Source: Nocardioides sp. (GTDB lineage Bacteria > Actinomycetota > Actinomycetes > Propionibacteriales > Nocardioidaceae). From it: a DNA stretch of 64,000 nucleotides. The DNA lies in assembly GCA_020636915.1 (NCBI GenBank), contig JACJWV010000018.1, forward strand, positions 30,540-94,539. The letters are read 5' to 3'. How positions within the stretch are numbered: position 1 is the first letter of the stretch; every line of letters starts with the position of its first letter. Of the stretch, positions 8,479-16,436 are shown piece by piece. A program made the position numbers and the translations under genes. The notes beneath the pieces were generated by a model. That model was not told the origin of the DNA and searched no databases. It saw only the letters and a list, made by a program, of their open reading frames with translations.

Positions 8479-10752
8479 CTAACCGGCCCCGGAGGGTGAC
8501 CCCGAAAGCGCGGTCGACTGCGGCGGCTGGCCGGGCCCCGCGCCCGACAGCGCGGCCCGGACCGCGTGGGCCGCCTCGGCCGCGCGTGCGTCGCCCAGCG
8601 CACCGGCCGACGCCTCCTGCAGGTAGAAGACGTCGACGGCCTGGGGCCCCAGCGTGTCGACGTGCGCGGAGCGGACCGCGACGTCGAGCGCCGCCAGCGC
8701 GGCACACACCTGGTAGACCACGCCCGGGCGGTCGGCGGTCCGCACCTCCAGCACGGTCGCCTGGTCCGACGCCTCGGGGCGTACGGCGACCGCCGGCTCG
8801 AGTGTGGACGGCCCCCCGGTCCGCAGCCGCCGGGCGACATCGACGCGGCCCTCGACGACCGCGTCGTAGCGCTGTCGCAGGACGCCGGGGTCCACCTGCG
8901 TCTCGGCGAGCTCCCACACCGAGACGCCGTGGTGCTCCTGCGACCAGGCGCGGGCCGCCCGCACCGGCAGCCGGGCGAGGGCGAAGGTCGCGGCGAGGTC
9001 GGCCAGCAGGCCCACCCGGTCCGGGGCGATGACGGTGACCCGCGAGCCGTCCACGGCGGGAGCGACCTCGATCGACACCGCGCCCGCGCGGACCGCGGCC
9101 GGCAGCGCGACGTCGTCGGTCACCACCGGTGGGAGCGGCGCGCCGCTGCCCAGCGCTGCCCGCGCTCGCCGGGCGAGGTCCCGGATCAGCCCGGACCGCC
9201 AGGAGGACCAGGCCTTCGGCGCCGTCGCCCGGGCGTCGGCCTCGGTGAGCGCGAGCAGGAGGTCGAGCGTCTCGACGGTCTCCAGCCGGCTGACGACCAG
9301 GTCGACCGTCGCGGGATCGTCGGGGTCGCGGGTGGTCGCCGTCTCGGCGAGCAGCAGGTGCCAGCGCACCAGGCGGGCGACCAGGTCGACGGCGTCGGGT
9401 GCGAAGCCGAGCCGCTCGGCGATCCTGCGCGCGATCGGCTCCCCCGCCACGCTGTGCTCGGTCAGGCTGCCCTTGCCGATGTCGTGGAGGAGCGCGGCGA
9501 CCATGAGCACGTCGGGCCGCGCCACGTGGCGGATCAGCGACGACGCCTCCACGCAGGTCTCCACGACGTGCCGGTCGACGGTGAACCGGTGGATGGCCGA
9601 GGCGTGCGGGAGCAGCCGGATCCGCTCCCACTCCGGGAGGATCCCGTGCAGGGCGCCGGTCTCCTCGAGGGTCTCCCACACGCCCCGCAGTCCGCGACCG
9701 GAGGCGAGGAGCCGCACCAGGAGCTGCCGCGCCTCGGTCGGCCACGGCTCGGCCAGGGGCGCGGTCTCCCGCGCCAGGCGGGCCGCGGTCGGCGGTGCGA
9801 GCACCGCGTCGTGCTCGGCCGCGGCCGCGGCCGCGCGCAGGAGCAGCAGCGGGTCCTCGGCCGGGCGGGCCGTGCGGGCGAGCACGACCTCCCCCGCGGA
9901 CAGCGCCACGCCCGGCGCGAGCGGGGCCATCGGTGGCCGGCGGGGTCCGCGCAGCGACGCGGGCTCGGCCAGGACGGCGTCGACGCGCCGCCAGGTCAGG
10001 TGCGAGATGTGCGCGATCCGGCGCCCGAGCTCGCGGACGTGGACCTGGGCGGCGCGCGCGTCGTCGAGGTCCAGCCGGTGCGCGACCTCGCTCCAGAGCT
10101 CGGGCGCGACCCGGTCGGTCGGGCGGCCGGCCGCCTCCTGGACGGCGTCGCGCACGTCGAGGAGCGCGACCCGGCCCCGCTCCAGCTCCACGTGCGGTAC
10201 GTCGACCAGCCAGGTCGCGACCAGGGCCTTGAGGACGGTCGCGTCCCGGATGCCGCCCTCGGCCTCCTTCAGGTCCGGGACCGACAGGTGGGCGAGCTCC
10301 CCCACCCGCTCGTGACGGGAGCGGACCAGGTCCCGCAACGCCGGCAGCCGGTCCCGCGAGCCACGCCGCCAGTGCGCCAGCATCGTCGTGCGCAGCCGGA
10401 GCGTCAGGTTCGGGTCACCGGCCAGGTGACGGACGTCGAGCAGCCCCAGCGCCACCTTGAGGTCGGTGTCGGCCGCGCCGACCATCTCCGGCATCGTCCG
10501 CACGGAGTGGTCGAGCTTGGTCCCCGAGTCCCACAACGGGTACCAGACCTGCCGGGCGACCTCACCGACGTCCACGCCCTCGTCGGAGACGAGCACGACG
10601 TCGAGGTCGGAGCACGGCGCCAGCTCGGCGCGGCCGTAGCCGCCCACCGCCACCAGCGCCGCTCCGACGTCCGGGCCGCCGCTGGCGGTGTAGGCCCGGG
10701 CGCACAGCGCGTCCGCCTCGGCGGCGCGTCGCGCGCGGTCGGCCGAGGTCAT
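8479..10752 (-). CDS. glnD: PII uridylyl/adenylyltransferase GlnD
   Basis: A 757-residue bifunctional enzyme that modifies and demodifies PII proteins in response to nitrogen status. It has the nucleotidyltransferase motif VGGYGRAELAPCSDLD near residues 37-52 and an HD hydrolase domain with VAALLHDIGKGSL in the middle. Two ACT domains sit at the C-terminus (ITVIAPDRVGLLADL and LEVRTADRPGVVYQV starts), where glutamine is sensed. The frame is open 17 codons further, but the ATG at 10752 has AGGGA upstream and begins 26 bp after the glnK stop. In corynebacteria the homologue adenylylates GlnK, so the nucleotide used here cannot be assumed. Confidence 0.95.
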   Translation of the reverse strand: MTSADRARRAAEADALCARAYTASGGPDVGAALVAVGGYGRAELAPCSDLDVVLVSDEGVDVGEVARQVWYPLWDSGTKLDHSVRTMPEMVGAADTDLKVALGLLDVRHLAGDPNLTLRLRTTMLAHWRRGSRDRLPALRDLVRSRHERVGELAHLSVPDLKEAEGGIRDATVLKALVATWLVDVPHVELERGRVALLDVRDAVQEAAGRPTDRVAPELWSEVAHRLDLDDARAAQVHVRELGRRIAHISHLTWRRVDAVLAEPASLRGPRRPPMAPLAPGVALSAGEVVLARTARPAEDPLLLLRAAAAAAEHDAVLAPPTAARLARETAPLAEPWPTEARQLLVRLLASGRGLRGVWETLEETGALHGILPEWERIRLLPHASAIHRFTVDRHVVETCVEASSLIRHVARPDVLMVAALLHDIGKGSLTEHSVAGEPIARRIAERLGFAPDAVDLVARLVRWHLLLAETATTRDPDDPATVDLVVSRLETVETLDLLLALTEADARATAPKAWSSWRSGLIRDLARRARAALGSGAPLPPVVTDDVALPAAVRAGAVSIEVAPAVDGSRVTVIAPDRVGLLADLAATFALARLPVRAARAWSQEHHGVSVWELAETQVDPGVLRQRYDAVVEGRVDVARRLRTGGPSTLEPAVAVRPEASDQATVLEVRTADRPGVVYQVCAALAALDVAVRSAHVDTLGPQAVDVFYLQEASAGALGDARAAEAAHAVRAALSGAGPGQPPQSTALSGSPSGAG

Positions 10753-10777
10753 GCGGGATCCCTGCGCAGTGGCGTGC

Positions 10778-11119
10778 TCAGAGCGCTCCCTCGTCCCGCT
10801 CACCGGTGCGGACGCGCACCGCGGACTCGACGGGGGTCACCCAGACCTTGCCGTCCCCGATCCGGCCGGTCGAGGCGGCGCCGACGATGGCGTCGACGAC
10901 CGCGTCGGCCTCGGCCTCGTCGGCCACCACCACCTCCAGCCTCAGCTTCGGCACCAGGGTCACGTCGTACTCCGCACCGCGGTAGACCTCCTTGTGCCCC
11001 TTCTGCCGGCCGTAGCCGCTGACCTCGCTGACGGTCATGCCGGACACCCCGGCAGCCTCGAGCGCGGCCCGGGTGTCCTCCCACTTGTGCGGCTTGATGA
11101 CCGCGGTGACCAGCTTCAT
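10778..11119 (-). CDS. glnK: PII signal protein GlnK (second copy)
   Basis: A 113-residue PII trimer subunit that binds 2-oxoglutarate and ATP/ADP and plugs AmtB. It starts MKLVTAVIKPHKWEDTRAAL; the T-loop keeps the modification site Tyr51 in EVYRGAEYDV, and the C-terminal GDGKVWVTPVE strand is standard. Its ATG overlaps the upstream amtB stop by 4 bp, so channel and regulator are coupled, and glnD follows. It differs from the other copy (12685-13023) at many positions but both keep Tyr51. Confidence 0.95.
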   Translation of the reverse strand: MKLVTAVIKPHKWEDTRAALEAAGVSGMTVSEVSGYGRQKGHKEVYRGAEYDVTLVPKLRLEVVVADEAEADAVVDAIVGAASTGRIGDGKVWVTPVESAVRVRTGERDEGAL

Positions 11120-12555
11120 GCGTGTGGTTCCCCCTCGTCGTGGTGAGCGTCGTGCTGGGCGTCGTGCTGGGCGTCGTGCTGGGCGTCGTGCTGGGCGTCG
11201 TGATGGGTGATCGCACCCAGCAGCCCGTGTCCCGCCGTGCGGGTGCCGGCGGTGGCGTGCAGGTCGTACGCCGTCTCGGCGTGGATCGCCAGGTCGATGC
11301 CGGTGACCTCGTGCTCCTCGCCGATCCGGAACCCGAGGACCTTGTCGACGGCCAGGCCGAGGATCCCCGAGGCGACCAGAGCGTAGACGAGCACGGCGCC
11401 GGCGCCCAGGAGCTGACGCCCGAGCTGGTCCACGCCGCCGCCGTAGAACAGCCCGTCGACCCCCGTGGGGGCCGCCGCGGTGGCGAGGATCCCGATGCCC
11501 ACGGTGCCGACGATCCCGCCGACGAGGTGGACACCGACGACGTCGAGGGAGTCGTCGTAGCGGAAGCGGTACTTCAGGCCGATCGCCCAGGCGCACACGA
11601 CGCCCGCCACCGCGCCCATCACCATCGCCCCGAGGGGCGAGAGCGAGCCGCAGGAGGGCGTGATCGCGACCAGGCCCGCGACCAGCCCGGAGGCGGCTCC
11701 CAGGGAGGTCGCGTGGTCGTCACGGACGCGCTCCACGGCCAGCCACCCGAGCGAGCCGGCCGCTCCCGCCACCAGCGTCGTGGTGAACACGACCGCGGCC
11801 GTCTGGTCGGCTCCCAGCGCGGACCCGGCGTTGAACCCGAACCACCCGAACCACAAGAGCCCGGCGCCGAGCATCACCAGGGTGAGGTTGTGGGGTCGCA
11901 TCGGGTCCTTGCCGAACCCGATGCGGCGCCCCAGCACCAGGGCGAGCGCGAGCCCGGAGGCGCCCGAGCAGATCTCCACCGCCGTGCCCCCGGCGAAGTC
12001 CACCAGGCCGACGCGGTCGACCAGCCAGCCGCCGTCCTGGCCGTCCTGGCCCACGTCGAAGACCCAGTGGGCGATCGGCGCGTACACCACGAGCGTCCAG
12101 AGGGCGACGAAGACGATCCAGGCCCCGAAGCGGGCCCGGTCCGCGATCGCTCCCGAGACCAGCGCGCCGGTGATCACGCAGAACAGACCCTGGAAGACGG
12201 CGAACAGGATGAGCGGCACCTGCGAGGTGCCGTTGCTCGCGGCCGACATCAGCTGTCCCAGGCCGGCGTACTGCGTCGGGTCGCCCAGCAACCCCGCGCC
12301 CAGGTCGTCGCCGAACGCCAGCGAGTAGCCGACCACCACCCACAAGACGGTGATCACCGCGAGCGAGCCGAAGGTCATCATCATCATGTTCAGCACGCTC
12401 TTGGAGCGGACCATCCCGCCGTAGAAGAGCGCGAGGCCCGGTGCCATCAGCAGGACCAGGGCCGAGGAGGCCAGCAGCCAGGCGGTGTCGCCGCTGTCGA
12501 GGCCGGAAGGGGCGGTGACCAGGACCGTGACGTCGGGCGGGAGCACGGCGATCAC
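11116..12555 (-). CDS. amtB: Ammonium transporter AmtB (second copy, Glu in place of first pore His)
   Basis: A 479-residue, eleven-helix Amt channel. Conserved blocks include LALFYGGMVRSKSVLNMMMM, GAIADR and the second pore His in VVGVHLVGG. At the first twin-His position, where the other copy reads GGTVVHINAG, this one reads GGTAVEICSG, giving Glu194 (codon 11974-11976). The C-terminus ends in a HDAQ repeat tail encoded by a 12-bp tandem repeat. The frame opens at GTG 12555, but GAGG sits directly against it, so the GTG at 12546 may be the real start. Coupled to glnK by a 4-bp overlap; a GlnR-like site lies upstream. Confidence 0.93.
   Translation of the reverse strand: MIAVLPPDVTVLVTAPSGLDSGDTAWLLASSALVLLMAPGLALFYGGMVRSKSVLNMMMMTFGSLAVITVLWVVVGYSLAFGDDLGAGLLGDPTQYAGLGQLMSAASNGTSQVPLILFAVFQGLFCVITGALVSGAIADRARFGAWIVFVALWTLVVYAPIAHWVFDVGQDGQDGGWLVDRVGLVDFAGGTAVEICSGASGLALALVLGRRIGFGKDPMRPHNLTLVMLGAGLLWFGWFGFNAGSALGADQTAAVVFTTTLVAGAAGSLGWLAVERVRDDHATSLGAASGLVAGLVAITPSCGSLSPLGAMVMGAVAGVVCAWAIGLKYRFRYDDSLDVVGVHLVGGIVGTVGIGILATAAAPTGVDGLFYGGGVDQLGRQLLGAGAVLVYALVASGILGLAVDKVLGFRIGEEHEVTGIDLAIHAETAYDLHATAGTRTAGHGLLGAITHHDAQHDAQHDAQHDAQHDAHHDEGEPHA
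11137..11208. repeat. 12-bp tandem repeat inside the 3' end of amtB (second copy)
   Basis: Four perfect copies of GTCGTGCTGGGC (11149-11196) are flanked by one degenerate copy on each side (11137-11148 and 11197-11208). The period is a multiple of three, so the reading frame is kept and the amtB product gains a run of HDAQ units. Such arrays change length easily by slippage. Confidence 0.9.
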
Positions 12556-12591
12556 CCTCGCGACCGGCTGTTACACGCGTCCTCCGCCATT

Positions 12592-12607
12592 GTTTCGTCC
12601 GTGTTAA
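12592..12607 (-). promoter_or_regulatory. Candidate GlnR site upstream of amtB (second copy)
   Basis: On the minus strand TTAAC and GAAAC are separated by six bases. This fits the actinobacterial GlnR half-site pair gTnAC-n6-GaAAC except for the first base. It lies about 40 bp upstream of the GTG at 12555. No second a/b pair follows at the expected spacing. Confidence 0.4.
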
Positions 12608-12630
12608 CGAGCGTGTCCCGTCGGCGGACA

Positions 12631-12667
12631 CCGCGGCCCGGCCCCTGCGTGAGGGGCCGGGCCGCGG
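12631..12667 (-). terminator. Terminator hairpin after glnK (first copy)
   Basis: Perfect 16-bp arms (12631-12646 and 12652-12667) around the loop gcgtg, all G/C-rich, begin 18 bp after the glnK stop. It separates the first amtB-glnK unit from the second one. No clear U-run follows, as is usual in actinobacteria. Confidence 0.8.
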
Positions 12668-12684
12668 GCGGTTCACCGGGATGG

Positions 12685-13023
12685 CTAGAGGGCGGCGTCG
12701 TCGCGGTCGCCGGTGCGGACCCGCACCACCGTCTCGACCGGGCTCACCCAGACCTTGCCGTCCCCGATCCGACCGGTCTGCGCCGTCTTCACGACGATGC
12801 CGACCACGTCCTCCGCGTCGTCGTCGCCGACGACGATCTCGATCCGGATCTTGGGCACGAGCGCGATGTCGTACTCGGCCCCGCGGTAGACCTCGGTGTG
12901 GCCCTTCTGCCGGCCGTAGCCGCTGACCTCGCTGACGGTCATGCCGGTGACGCCGAAGGTCTCGAGCGCCTCGCGGACGTCCTCCCACTTGTGGGGCTTG
13001 ATGACTGCGGTCACGAGCTTCAT
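12685..13023 (-). CDS. glnK: PII signal protein GlnK (first copy)
   Basis: A 112-residue PII protein, MKLVTAVIKPHKWEDVREAL, with T-loop Tyr51 (EVYRGAEYDI) and GDGKVWVSPVE at the C-terminal side. It controls its partner AmtB and carries nitrogen and energy signals. Its ATG overlaps the amtB stop by 4 bp. A strong hairpin ends the unit, so this copy is not on the same transcript as the amtB-glnK-glnD unit that follows unless there is read-through. Two PII proteins in one cluster suggest trimers of different composition or timing. Confidence 0.95.
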   Translation of the reverse strand: MKLVTAVIKPHKWEDVREALETFGVTGMTVSEVSGYGRQKGHTEVYRGAEYDIALVPKIRIEIVVGDDDAEDVVGIVVKTAQTGRIGDGKVWVSPVETVVRVRTGDRDDAAL

Positions 13024-14357
13024 GCGTTCGCTCCTTCCGTGACGGTGCTCTTGGCGAGCACCGACGAGGCCGACGTGGGCGAGCCGCCCAGACCGGTGTG
13101 CAGGTCGTAGGCCGTCTCACCGTGCTGGTCGAAGTCGATGCCCTCGACCTCGGCCTCCTCGGGGATGCGCCAACCGATCGTGAAGCGGATCGCGAAGGCG
13201 AGCAGCGTGGTCAGGACGCCGGTCCACAGGATCGTCCAGAGCGCCGCGAGCACCTGGTCCTTCAGCGACCCGAAGCCGCCGCCGTAGAAGAGGCCGTCGA
13301 TCCCGCCGGGCGCCGAAGCCGTGGACAGGAAGCCGATCAGGATCGTGCCGACCAGACCGCCGACGAGGTGCACGCCGACGACGTCGAGCGAGTCGTCCAT
13401 GCCGACCTTGTACTTCAGGCCGACGGCCCAGGCGCACAGGACGCCGGCGACGGCACCGATGACGATCGCGCCGGTGATGTCGACGGCACCGCAGGACGGC
13501 GTGATGGCGACCAGGCCGGCGACGATGCCGGACGCGGCACCCAGCGAGGTGGCCTTGCCGTGCAGGATGCGCTCCATCAGCAGCCAGCCGAGCATCGCCG
13601 CGCAGGTGGCGATCGTGGTGTTGAGGAAGGTCACGCCGGTCTCCGACATGAACTGGGCGATGTCCTTCTCGGCGCCGTCACCGGCGACGAAGACCATCGA
13701 GCCGACGTTGAACCCGTACCAGCCGAACCACAGCAGGCCGGCGCCGATCATCGTCAGCGTCAGGTTGTGGGGCCGCATCGGCTCCTTGCCGAAGCCGACC
13801 CGCTTGCCGATGACCAGGGCGAGCACGAGGCCCGCGACACCGGCGTTGATGTGGACGACCGTCCCACCGGCGTAGTCCTGCGCGGCGAAGTGCTTGGAGA
13901 CGAAGCCCACCCCGGTCGACCAGACCTGGTGCGAGATCGGGAAGTAGCACAGGGTCGCCCAGATCGGGATGAACACGATCCAGGCCGACAGCTTGACGCG
14001 GTCCGCGATCGCTCCCGAGATGAGCGCCACGGTGATGGCCGCGAAGGTCATCTGGAACATCACGCCACCGATGTAGGAGCTCCACGGCACGCCCTTGAGC
14101 GCCCAGGCGTCGAAGGGGTTGCCGAACAGGCCGGCGATGTCGTCGCCCGCGAAGGCCATCGACCAGCCCCAGAGCACGTAGACGATGCCGATGACGCCGA
14201 GCGCCAGGTAGGACATCATCATCATGTTCAGCACCGACTTCGAACGGCTCATGCCGCCGTAGAAGAGTGCCAGCGCGGGAGTCGTCATCATCAGGACGAG
14301 GGCTGTCGCCACGATCATCCAGGCGTAGTAGCCGTCCACTGAACCTCCAGGGATCAC
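13020..14357 (-). CDS. amtB: Ammonium transporter AmtB (first copy, canonical)
   Basis: A 445-residue Amt channel with both pore histidines: His169 in GGTVVHINAGVAGL and the later one in VVGVHLVGGLVG. Other family blocks are LALFYGGMSRSKSVLNMMMM and GFGKEPMRPHNLTL. It imports ammonium at low concentration and is blocked by unmodified GlnK. Starts at 14357 with CTGGAGGTTC just before it. The downstream glnK overlaps by 4 bp. The 184-bp gap to ftsY holds a GlnR-like site and presumably the promoter. The cytoplasmic C-terminus lacks the HDAQ repeat found in the other copy. Confidence 0.96.
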   Translation of the reverse strand: MIPGGSVDGYYAWMIVATALVLMMTTPALALFYGGMSRSKSVLNMMMMSYLALGVIGIVYVLWGWSMAFAGDDIAGLFGNPFDAWALKGVPWSSYIGGVMFQMTFAAITVALISGAIADRVKLSAWIVFIPIWATLCYFPISHQVWSTGVGFVSKHFAAQDYAGGTVVHINAGVAGLVLALVIGKRVGFGKEPMRPHNLTLTMIGAGLLWFGWYGFNVGSMVFVAGDGAEKDIAQFMSETGVTFLNTTIATCAAMLGWLLMERILHGKATSLGAASGIVAGLVAITPSCGAVDITGAIVIGAVAGVLCAWAVGLKYKVGMDDSLDVVGVHLVGGLVGTILIGFLSTASAPGGIDGLFYGGGFGSLKDQVLAALWTILWTGVLTTLLAFAIRFTIGWRIPEEAEVEGIDFDQHGETAYDLHTGLGGSPTSASSVLAKSTVTEGANA

Positions 14358-14490
14358 ATCTCGGGAGGGCGATCGCGGCCACGACTGCGCTGTCGGCTCC
14401 GGGTCCGCCCCATTGAGGTAGACCTTCGGCCGAGGAGGTTTCAGCCCTCGCCGTCACGTGTTGCGGCCGTGCAACGAGTTCCCGCCCGGT

Positions 14491-14506
14491 GTTACTTCGG
14501 CGTTAC
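14491..14506 (-). promoter_or_regulatory. Candidate GlnR site upstream of amtB (first copy)
   Basis: On the minus strand GTAAC and GTAAC are separated by six bases, close to gTnAC-n6-GaAAC. It lies about 135 bp upstream of the amtB start in the only intergenic space before the unit. Confidence 0.35.
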
Positions 14507-14541
14507 GCCAGCCTCAAGCCCGCGGCCCGCTGGGCGGGACG

Positions 14542-15699
14542 TCAGCCCAGCAGCGCGTCGACGAAGGCGCCCGGGTCGAACGGCGCGAGGTCGTCTGCGC
14601 CCTCGCCGAGGCCGACGAGCTTGACGGGTACGCCGAGCTCGCGCTGGACCTGGACCACGATGCCGCCCTTGGCCGAGCCGTCGAGCTTGGTCAGGACGAT
14701 GCCGGAGACGTCGACGACCTCGCTGAACACGCGCGCCTGGATCAGCCCGTTCTGGCCCGTGGTGGCGTCGAGCACGAGGAGCACCTCGGTGACCGGGGCC
14801 TGCTTCTCGATGACGCGCTTGACCTTGCCGAGCTCGTCCATCAGGCCGGCCTTGTTCTGCAGACGGCCCGCGGTGTCGACGATGACGGTGTCGGCGCCGG
14901 TGTCCACGCCCTCCTTGACCGCGTCGAAGGCGACGCTCGCCGGGTCCGTGCCCTCGGGGCCGCGGACGACGTCGACGCCGACCCGCTCCCCCCAGGTCGC
15001 CAGCTGCTCGACGGCCGCCGCCCGGAACGTGTCGGCCGCACCGAGCACGACCGACCGGTCCTCCGCGACCAGGATCCGCGAGATCTTGCCGACGGTCGTG
15101 GTCTTGCCCGAGCCGTTGACGCCGACCACGAGCACGACCCCGGGCTTGCCGTCGGCGCCGCTGACCTGCAGGCGACGGTCCAGATCGGGCCCGACGAGGT
15201 TCAGCAGCTCCTCTCGCAGGACCGAGCGGGCGTCCTCCGGCGCGCCCTCGACCCGCAGGCGGGTGCGCAGGTGCTCGACCAGCTCCTGGGTCGGAGCGAC
15301 ACCGACGTCGGCGGTGAGCAGGGTGTCCTCGATCGACTCCCAGGTGTCCTCGTCGAGCCGGTCGCGCGAGAGCAGGGCCAGCAGGCCGCGCCCCAGGGCA
15401 CCCTGCGAGCCGGCCAGCCGCTGGCGCAGCCGCACCAGCCGGGACGCCGTACCCTCCGGCTTCTCGACGGCGGGTGCGGCGGGTGCCTCCGGCGCCTCGG
15501 GCTCGATCGTCGCCGGCGGTGCGCTGACCTCGACCGGCGCCTGGTCCGCCTCCTCGGGCGGCCGGACGATCACCCCGGTGTGGGTGTTCGGGAGCGGCTC
15601 CGGCTTGCGCCGGCGGGACACCAGCAGGCCGGCCACGGTCGCCACGAGGGCGACCGCGACCAGCGCGATGATCAGGATGAGGATGGCCACGGCGTCCAT
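14542..15699 (-). CDS. ftsY: Signal recognition particle receptor FtsY
   Basis: A 385-residue SRP receptor GTPase. It has an N-terminal membrane helix (ILILIIALVAVALVATVAGL) with a basic RRRK stop, a variable acidic/Pro-rich linker to about residue 90, then the NG domain with GVNGSGKTTTVGK, DTAGRLQNK and TKLDGSAKGG. A membrane-anchored FtsY is usual for actinobacteria, unlike the peripheral E. coli form. A TTG four codons upstream keeps the frame open, but ATG 15699 has GGATGA in front and is preferred. Part of the conserved smc-ftsY-ffh chromosomal neighbourhood. Confidence 0.96.
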   Translation of the reverse strand: MDAVAILILIIALVAVALVATVAGLLVSRRRKPEPLPNTHTGVIVRPPEEADQAPVEVSAPPATIEPEAPEAPAAPAVEKPEGTASRLVRLRQRLAGSQGALGRGLLALLSRDRLDEDTWESIEDTLLTADVGVAPTQELVEHLRTRLRVEGAPEDARSVLREELLNLVGPDLDRRLQVSGADGKPGVVLVVGVNGSGKTTTVGKISRILVAEDRSVVLGAADTFRAAAVEQLATWGERVGVDVVRGPEGTDPASVAFDAVKEGVDTGADTVIVDTAGRLQNKAGLMDELGKVKRVIEKQAPVTEVLLVLDATTGQNGLIQARVFSEVVDVSGIVLTKLDGSAKGGIVVQVQRELGVPVKLVGLGEGADDLAPFDPGAFVDALLG

Positions 15700-15744
15700 G
15701 CGGTCATCCAATCATCGACGTCGACGACGTCCGCGCGAGGGCGG

Positions 15745-15933
15745 TCACCGCCGCGGTTCGGAGTCCTCGTACTCGACCTCGAGCACGGGGGCGGCCTCGG
15801 TCGCCCGCGTCATCGCCTCCCCGAGCCAGGGCGCGGCCGGCATGTCCTCCCCGCGGTGGGGGTAGGCGACGTAGACGACCACCAGGCCGGCGACGACCAG
15901 GACGACGATCATCGTGAGCACGATGAAGAGCAA
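15745..15933 (-). CDS. Small single-pass membrane protein, unknown function
   Basis: A 62-residue protein: one strongly hydrophobic helix at residues 2-24 (LFIVLTMIVVLVVAGLVVVY) followed by a short hydrophilic tail that is acidic at the end (EVEYEDSEPRR). I do not recognise a family. It lies between the thioesterase and ftsY on the same strand. Codon use is like the neighbours and the spacing is operon-like, so I regard it as real. Confidence 0.6.
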   Translation of the reverse strand: MLFIVLTMIVVLVVAGLVVVYVAYPHRGEDMPAAPWLGEAMTRATEAAPVLEVEYEDSEPRR

Positions 15934-15993
15934 CGAGCACCTCCGAGACGGGTTCTGCCTTCCACCGTGCCACGTACCCGGTGGCGATCGACC

Positions 15994-16434
15994 TCAGCCA
16001 CGCAGGAGGGGCGAGACTGCGGCGCGGATCACATCGGGCAGCGGGGTCACCGGGCGGGCGGGGTCGGTGTCGTCGACGTAGACGTGCACGAAGCGGCCCT
16101 CGGCTGCCGCCTCCTCCCCCGCACCCTGGAACAGGCCCACGCGGTAGACTACCGACGAGGTCCCGACCCGCTCGGCGACCAGGCCGACGTCGACCGGGTC
16201 GGGGTAGCCGACCTCGGCGAAGTAGCGGCAGCCCACCTCGGCCACCACCCCGATCGCGTCCAGCGACCGGATGTCCACGCCGGTCGCCGCGGTGAGGTGG
16301 TTGTTGACGACGGTGTCGATGATCTCGAAGTAGCGGGCGTTGTTCATGTGGCCGTAGACGTCGATGTCGGCCCATCGGGTGGTGACCCGCTCCCAGTGGA
16401 CGTACTCGTCCCGCGTGGGACGCTGCGCCGGCAC
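15994..16434 (-). CDS. Hotdog-fold acyl-CoA thioesterase (4HBT family)
   Basis: A 146-residue hotdog thioesterase that hydrolyses an acyl-CoA. The signature TRWADIDVYGHMNNARYFEI near residues 19-38 contains the catalytic Asp and the GH-NN turn of the 4-hydroxybenzoyl-CoA thioesterase family; EVGCRYFAEVGYPDPVDVG is the matching central strand. A GTG at 16434 begins 2 bp after the smc stop, so it is cotranscribed and probably coupled. Substrate unknown. The smc association is positional only and does not imply a shared role. Confidence 0.88.
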   Translation of the reverse strand: MPAQRPTRDEYVHWERVTTRWADIDVYGHMNNARYFEIIDTVVNNHLTAATGVDIRSLDAIGVVAEVGCRYFAEVGYPDPVDVGLVAERVGTSSVVYRVGLFQGAGEEAAAEGRFVHVYVDDTDPARPVTPLPDVIRAAVSPLLRG

Positions 16435-16436
16435 GG

